Shown here: positions 7,227-10,101 of the stretch, one piece after another | Numbering within the stretch: position 1 is the stretch's first letter | How the letters are laid out: every line of letters starts with the position of its first letter | NCBI GenBank assembly: GCA_030633015.1 | Contig: DAOVTR010000028.1 | Location: 1-10,101, forward strand | Direction: 5' to 3' | DNA from: Bdellovibrionales bacterium | GTDB taxonomy: Bacteria; Bdellovibrionota; Bacteriovoracia; Bacteriovoracales; Bacteriovoracaceae | DNA length: 10,101 bases | The notes under the pieces: model-generated | Databases searched by the model: none | Told to the model about the DNA's origin: nothing | Seen by the model: the letters and a program-made list of their open reading frames with translations, nothing else | Translations under genes and position numbers: made by a program

Positions 7227-7240
7227 TGGAGGAATTTATC
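7227..7240 (+). promoter_or_regulatory. infC: Shine-Dalgarno sequence and AUC start of infC
   Basis: TGGAGGA (7227-7233) is a strong Shine-Dalgarno sequence, and the in-frame ATC at 7238-7240 lies five bases after GGAGG. The in-frame ATG at 7226 overlaps the Shine-Dalgarno sequence itself and has only T-rich sequence upstream. Rare AUU/AUC starts are the known basis of IF-3 autoregulation, because IF-3 rejects non-canonical initiation complexes. Confidence 0.7.
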
Positions 7241-7873
7241 AGAGATAATCGAGGAAAAGGTAAGCCGAAGGGGCCTAGAATTAATGATCAGATTAGAATT
7301 TCAGAATGTCGCTTGGTAGGAGATGACGGTACTCAGTATGGAGTTGTCTCTTTAACACAAGCAAAATCAATTTCACAAGAACAGGGGTTGGATATTGTAG
7401 AGGTTTCACCCAACGCAAACCCACCAGTAGTGAAACTTATTGATTATGGAAAGTTTAAATATGATGCTCAAAAACAAGCCAATGAAGCTAAGCAAAAGCA
7501 GCTTGTAACCCAGTTAAAAGAGATTCAGTTTCGTCCAAATATCGAGGAGCATGATCTAGATACTAAATTAGCGAGAGCTGAAAAATTCTTAAAACAAGGT
7601 GATAAATTAAAATTAGTAATGCAATTTCGTGGAAGAGAGATGGCCTATCGGGATGCCGGTTTTAAAAAATTTCAGGGCATTATTGGCCGTATTGTTGAAT
7701 TTGGTGGAATAGTGGAATCTGATCCTAGCAGGCTAGGAAATAGAATTATTTGTATGATTTCACCAGACAAAAAAATTTCGAAAATAGCTCAGACTAAGGC
7801 CAAGGAGCTTGCTCATAAAAAAGCTGAAGAAAAAGTGGCAAGAAAGGCAAGTAAGTTTAATAAAGAGCAATAA
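7238..7873 (+). CDS. infC: Translation initiation factor IF-3
   Basis: IF-3 binds the 30S subunit, keeps it apart from 50S and checks initiator tRNA and start-codon pairing. The N-domain begins with GPRINDQIRISECRLVG and contains PVVKLIDYGKFKYD; the lysine-rich linker is AQKQANEAKQKQL; the C-domain has KEIQFRPNIEEHDLDTKLARAEKFL and VMQFRGREMAYRDAG, all standard family blocks. With the AUC start at 7238 the protein has 211 residues (215 if the ATG at 7226 were used), against about 180 in Escherichia coli; the excess is a basic, alanine/lysine-rich C-terminal tail (about 30 residues). It heads the infC-rpmI-rplT cluster. The AUC start suggests negative feedback by IF-3 itself. The identity is certain; the start choice is an inference from ribosome-site placement. 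Confidence 0.97.
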   Translation: MRDNRGKGKPKGPRINDQIRISECRLVGDDGTQYGVVSLTQAKSISQEQGLDIVEVSPNANPPVVKLIDYGKFKYDAQKQANEAKQKQLVTQLKEIQFRPNIEEHDLDTKLARAEKFLKQGDKLKLVMQFRGREMAYRDAGFKKFQGIIGRIVEFGGIVESDPSRLGNRIICMISPDKKISKIAQTKAKELAHKKAEEKVARKASKFNKEQ

Positions 7874-7934
7874 AAGGTTAAAAATTTAAAATTCACCTTT
7901 TACAAAAAGGTTTATTACTGGTATCAATACCGGT
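7872..7934 (+). promoter_or_regulatory. Foldable infC-rpmI intergenic region with alternative pairing
   Basis: ACCTTTT (7895-7901) can pair with AAAAGGT downstream (7905-7911, loop ACA) or with an identical AAAAGGT upstream (7872-7878, overlapping the infC stop), so the two hairpins are mutually exclusive. A second hairpin pairs ACTGGTA with TACCGGT (7917-7934, one G-T pair). No T-run follows, so this is not a terminator. In Escherichia coli, L20 binds the region before rpmI to repress the cistrons; an analogous role here is inference. Confidence 0.35.
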
Positions 7935-7979
7935 TCATAGATAAAATATGGTTATTTTTTTTGAAATCAGGAGTAGAAA

Positions 7980-8177
7980 ATGCCAAAGATGAAGACAAAG
8001 AGATCGGCTGCAAAAAGGTTTTCAATGACGGCCAGTGGAAGAATTAAGAGAAGAAGACAAGGATTGAGACATATTTTAGAAAAAAGAAGTCAGAAATCAA
8101 AAAAAAGAGCAGGGAAGACAGATTATATGGAGGCAGCTAATGTTGCTTCTGTTAAAAAGATGTTGCCCTACGGATAG
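7980..8177 (+). CDS. rpmI: 50S ribosomal protein L35
   Basis: L35 is a small basic protein of the large ribosomal subunit. The 65 residues are the usual length, beginning PKMKTKRSAAKRFSMTASG and containing RIKRRRQGLRHILEKRSQK and a C-terminal helix ending in VKKMLPYG, all typical of the family. CAGGAG at 7968-7973 is well placed before the ATG at 7980. It lies between infC and rplT, the conserved bacterial order, and is presumably co-transcribed with both. Confidence 0.98.
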   Translation: MPKMKTKRSAAKRFSMTASGRIKRRRQGLRHILEKRSQKSKKRAGKTDYMEAANVASVKKMLPYG

Positions 8178-8178
8178 T

Positions 8179-8225
8179 TAACTGAGTTTTGGGTATAAAG
8201 GTTAATGCCCCCAACTTACTCGTTA
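8179..8225 (+). promoter_or_regulatory. Irregular hairpin filling the rpmI-rplT gap; candidate L20 site
   Basis: The gap folds into one interrupted stem: TAAC (8179-8182) with GTTA (8222-8225); GAGT (8184-8187) with ACTC (8218-8221); TT (8189-8190) with AA (8213-8214); and GGGTAT (8191-8196) with ATGCCC (8205-8210), loop AAAGGTTA. Bulges are T8183, CC 8211-8212 and a 1x3 internal loop. It ends four bases before the rplT Shine-Dalgarno sequence AAGGAG (8229-8234). An irregular helix here fits ribosomal-protein feedback, but binding is not shown. Confidence 0.4.
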
Positions 8226-8239
8226 TTTAAGGAGTTTTT

Positions 8240-8584
8240 ATGTCAAGAGTTAGAAGAGGTTTTAAGGCCAGAAGAAGAAGAAATAAGATCCTAAAGCTTG
8301 CAAAAGGTTTTCATTTCGATAGAAGAACAAAGTTTCGTCATGCAGCTCAAACTGTTGAACGGGCACTATATTTTTCATATATTAGTAGAAGACTTTTAAA
8401 AAGAGATATGAGAAAGCTTTGGGTAACAAGAATTAGTGCTGCAAGTAAGAGCCTAGGGACTTCCTATTCAAAATTGATGGGTACACTAAAATCTAAAGAA
8501 TGTTCTATCAATAGAAAAATGCTTGCAGAGATTGCAGCAAGAGACTTTGAAGGTTTTAAATCTATTGTTAATGCAGTAAAATAA
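8240..8584 (+). CDS. rplT: 50S ribosomal protein L20
   Basis: L20 binds 23S rRNA early in large-subunit assembly and in several bacteria represses its own operon. The 114 residues match the family: MSRVRRGFKARRRRNKILKL, AKGFHFDRRTKFRHAAQTVERAL, SYISRRLLKRDMRKLWVTRI and SINRKMLAEIAARD. The long basic N-terminal arm threads into rRNA, and the globular C-domain carries the repressor activity in species studied. AAGGAG lies five bases before the ATG. It is last in infC-rpmI-rplT; the next gene converges on it, with the two stop codons only 10 bases apart. No intrinsic terminator is visible, so the transcripts may overlap or end by Rho. Confidence 0.98.
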   Translation: MSRVRRGFKARRRRNKILKLAKGFHFDRRTKFRHAAQTVERALYFSYISRRLLKRDMRKLWVTRISAASKSLGTSYSKLMGTLKSKECSINRKMLAEIAARDFEGFKSIVNAVK

Positions 8585-8594
8585 TTTATGGTTT

Positions 8595-9428
8595 TTAATG
8601 GGTATGAATATGTTTTCCATCTTGATAATGGGAGCATTGTCCGTTTGCTTTAAGTTCAACTACTCCTCTAATAATTTTTATATTTTTGTCATCTAAATTT
8701 TTTCTAATGTTTAGTGGAAGAGTTTTTAATGTTTTAGATAATATTCCTTCATATTTGTCGGTAATGGCATTTATATCCGATTCGTATAAATCTCTATCTG
8801 GAAATATAACAGACATATATGGCTGCATAACTGCAGGAATGTAAAAATTATTCTCATGTCCTAATCCAAAAAAATGTCCGAATTCGTGTAAAATAACAGA
8901 TGGTAAATCATAGTCAAATCCTGATGAATTATTAATTGTGAAATTGTAGTCTCTATAATTCATAATAATATCAGCATGAATAAGTTCAAAATACTCATAG
9001 GGTGTTCCAGGATATCTTAAAATTGAAAAATATTGAGTAATAGCGAGAGCTTGTGAGTCAAGCTCGGGGAACCAATCATAGGATTTATAAACTCCCATTT
9101 CGTTATCTCTATATTCATCAATCTCATAGTAATTTTTATTTGACGTGGTAGATGAAGCAAAGTTAATCATATTAGTTGAGGGAATTTCATTGTCCCATTT
9201 TTCGCCCATATCTTTAATTAGTATTTGCTCATCAATGGTAAAATCTTCTGAAATATAGACAGTGATTGGAGAGATATTAATTTTATTGGGGTCCCAAAAA
9301 AGTTTATCATGACTTACAATTGTCTTTGGAGATAGAGATGTTTGAGTGCTGTCTAATCCTTGAAAATTACATGAATGTACTGATAATATTAAAATTAATT
9401 TTATGATCCCATATTTATTAATGTTCAC
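8595..9428 (-). CDS. Matrixin-like zinc metalloprotease, probable lipoprotein
   Basis: The 277-residue protein carries the metzincin zinc site HEFGHFFGLGH (181-191: three His ligands, Glu182 catalytic), followed ten residues later by AVMQPYMS (199-206), the Met-turn. This places it with matrixin/M10-like peptidases. The N-terminus is a short basic and hydrophobic signal ending in SVHSC; Cys20 is a likely lipidation site, although His before Ser is unusual in a lipobox, so it is probably an outer-envelope or secreted lipoprotein. No long pro-peptide with a cysteine switch is seen. The tail is unusual: it ends in QCSHYQDGKHIHTH, rich in His with one Cys. Translation starts at GTG (9428-9426), supported by GGGAG (9441-9437) eight bases upstream. 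It is a single gene, convergent with rplT and divergent from the exported-protein gene. A substrate cannot be named; prey or matrix protein digestion would be an inference. Confidence 0.88.
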   Translation of the reverse strand: MNINKYGIIKLILILSVHSCNFQGLDSTQTSLSPKTIVSHDKLFWDPNKINISPITVYISEDFTIDEQILIKDMGEKWDNEIPSTNMINFASSTTSNKNYYEIDEYRDNEMGVYKSYDWFPELDSQALAITQYFSILRYPGTPYEYFELIHADIIMNYRDYNFTINNSSGFDYDLPSVILHEFGHFFGLGHENNFYIPAVMQPYMSVIFPDRDLYESDINAITDKYEGILSKTLKTLPLNIRKNLDDKNIKIIRGVVELKANGQCSHYQDGKHIHTH

Positions 9429-9453
9429 TAGTTATACTCCCTATATACCTTCT

Positions 9454-9472
9454 GATCGGACGATATCCGACC
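9454..9472 (-). promoter_or_regulatory. Inverted repeat upstream of the metalloprotease
   Basis: TCGGA (9456-9460), five bases CGATA, and TCCGA (9466-9470) form a perfect inverted repeat; in the minus-strand RNA, pairing extends to seven pairs. It sits 13 bases upstream of the GGGAG ribosome site of the metalloprotease gene, so it could be an operator or a leader hairpin. No T-run follows on either strand. Confidence 0.4.
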
Positions 9473-9542
9473 AAACTTGACGGGTATTTCACGTAGGTGG
9501 CGTAAGTCCTTGAAATTAGGGGTAATTTTCTGTGGGTTTGAG

Positions 9543-9557
9543 TTGCATAATTTGCAA
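9543..9557. promoter_or_regulatory. Palindromic operator-like site TTGCA-N5-TGCAA
   Basis: TTGCA (9543-9547), TAATT, TGCAA (9553-9557) is a perfect 5-5-5 inverted repeat in the divergent intergenic region, next to a weak promoter of the plus-strand gene. Its shape fits a small helix-turn-helix dimer; no specific regulator is recognised. Confidence 0.35.
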
Positions 9558-9559
9558 TC

Positions 9560-9588
9560 TTTAAAAAATTGTTAAATTAATTGATAAT
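9560..9588 (+). promoter_or_regulatory. Weak promoter of the exported-protein gene
   Basis: TTTAAA (9560-9565), 17 bases and GATAAT (9583-9588) match the sigma-70 boxes at 4 of 6 and 5 of 6 positions. Transcription would start at or next to the ATG at 9596, so the mRNA could be nearly leaderless, which agrees with the absence of a Shine-Dalgarno sequence. Confidence 0.3.
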
Positions 9589-9595
9589 AAAAGAT

Positions 9596-10101
9596 ATGGA
9601 TAAGTTTTTAACATATTTAATTTTAAGCAGTTTTTTGTTTTTACCTGTCTCTTATGGGGCAATGGATTTAACAGGTCGTGATCTTGATTTAAAAAAAATA
9701 CGAATTGAGGATAACAAAACAAAAAATATAATTAGAGATAGTTTTTTTGATCCATCGGAAGACTATTCTAAGTTTCCTGGAAGGATTACAGATCGCAACA
9801 AGGCAGGCAATGTTGTAAAAGTTTTTTCTGAAAATGGAAATGTAAAATTTTTAAGGGCCGGAGATGTAGTATATTTTAAGGTTGCAAATAAAAATACAAA
9901 CCAGTGTAAAGGGTATGTAAGAAGCTCTGAAAGACAATATTTTGTTATGTATATAACAAACTTATCTAGATGTTGGAATAGAGAGAATTATTTTCGAAGA
10001 GGAACAATGTTTGTTTTTGCTTCTGAGATACTTTCAAATAGGGTTCAAGATGCGAGTGTTCATCGGCTTGTTCTTTTAAAAAGACGTAGTGATTTTTATA
10101 A
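9596..10101 (+). CDS. Exported protein of unknown function (3' end outside window)
   Basis: The frame is open from ATG at 9596 to the window edge (168 codons, no stop). The start MDKFLTYLILSSFLFLPVSYG is a Sec signal peptide with likely cleavage after the SYG-A region (residues 20-22), so the product is periplasmic or secreted. The mature part is basic and contains GNVVKVFSENGNVKFLRAGDVVYFKV (about 73-98), a predicted beta-rich stretch reminiscent of small SAF-like or beta-clip modules, then two cysteines (NQCKGYVRS and LSRCWNRE) about 22 residues apart that could form a disulfide, then YFRRGTMFVFAS and VHRLVLLKRRSDFY. I do not recognise the family. No Shine-Dalgarno sequence precedes the ATG; an in-frame stop at 9578 leaves only a TTG (9581) as an earlier alternative. 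The signal peptide supports the chosen start. Confidence 0.7.
   Translation, partial: MDKFLTYLILSSFLFLPVSYGAMDLTGRDLDLKKIRIEDNKTKNIIRDSFFDPSEDYSKFPGRITDRNKAGNVVKVFSENGNVKFLRAGDVVYFKVANKNTNQCKGYVRSSERQYFVMYITNLSRCWNRENYFRRGTMFVFASEILSNRVQDASVHRLVLLKRRSDFY

Noticed and set aside
7226..7228. ATG as the infC start
   Set aside because: It overlaps the Shine-Dalgarno sequence and has none upstream; AUC at 7238 is better placed.
8585..8594. Terminator between the convergent rplT and metalloprotease genes
   Set aside because: Only 10 bases separate the stop codons and no hairpin with a T-run is visible there or just inside either gene.
9533..9546. Sigma-54-like GG...TTGCA element before the exported-protein gene
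   Set aside because: The distance between GG and GC is nine bases rather than the required ten, and the -24 box is otherwise poor.

Overview
The window is AT-rich chromosomal DNA from a Gram-negative, flagellated bacterium. Low-GC codon use, a compact flagellin, a very K/N/D/E-rich regulator beside a degenerate HD-GYP protein, and a secreted matrixin-type lipoprotein together suggest a low-GC member of the Bdellovibrionota (Bacteriovorax/Halobacteriovorax-like predators). This is inference from gene content; no 16S or other diagnostic marker is present.

Left third, minus strand (1-3608): a two-gene, overlapping transcription unit. The first gene encodes a 947-residue protein with a degenerate receiver-like N-terminus, a roughly 500-residue charged low-complexity linker carrying about 14 copies of a short strand-like motif (consensus I-D/E-L/I-x-L/I) spaced about 30 residues apart, and a C-terminal GAF-like domain. 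The second gene overlaps it by 8 bases, encodes an HD-GYP-type protein with altered catalytic residues, and runs off the left edge. A divergent intergenic region (3609-3879) carries a sigma-70-like promoter for this unit and, on the other strand, a sigma-28-like promoter plus a three-hairpin leader for a flagellin gene.

Middle (3880-7115), plus strand: a 277-residue flagellin with its own strong intrinsic terminator; then a Na/Pi-cotransporter-family membrane protein with a C-terminal PhoU-like domain, followed 12 bases later by folE (GTP cyclohydrolase I).

Right of centre (7116-8584), plus strand: the conserved translation cluster infC-rpmI-rplT (IF-3, L35, L20). IF-3 probably starts at a non-canonical AUC codon placed just after a strong Shine-Dalgarno sequence. 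Both intergenic gaps of the cluster can fold, and the rpmI-rplT gap forms one long irregular hairpin, which suggests L20-type feedback control.

Right end: a minus-strand matrixin-like zinc metalloprotease, probably a lipoprotein (8595-9428), convergent with rplT. After a 167-base divergent intergenic region with two inverted repeats and a patch of higher GC comes the start of an exported protein of unknown function on the plus strand, cut by the window edge. No tRNA, rRNA, CRISPR array, insertion sequence or prophage gene was seen.
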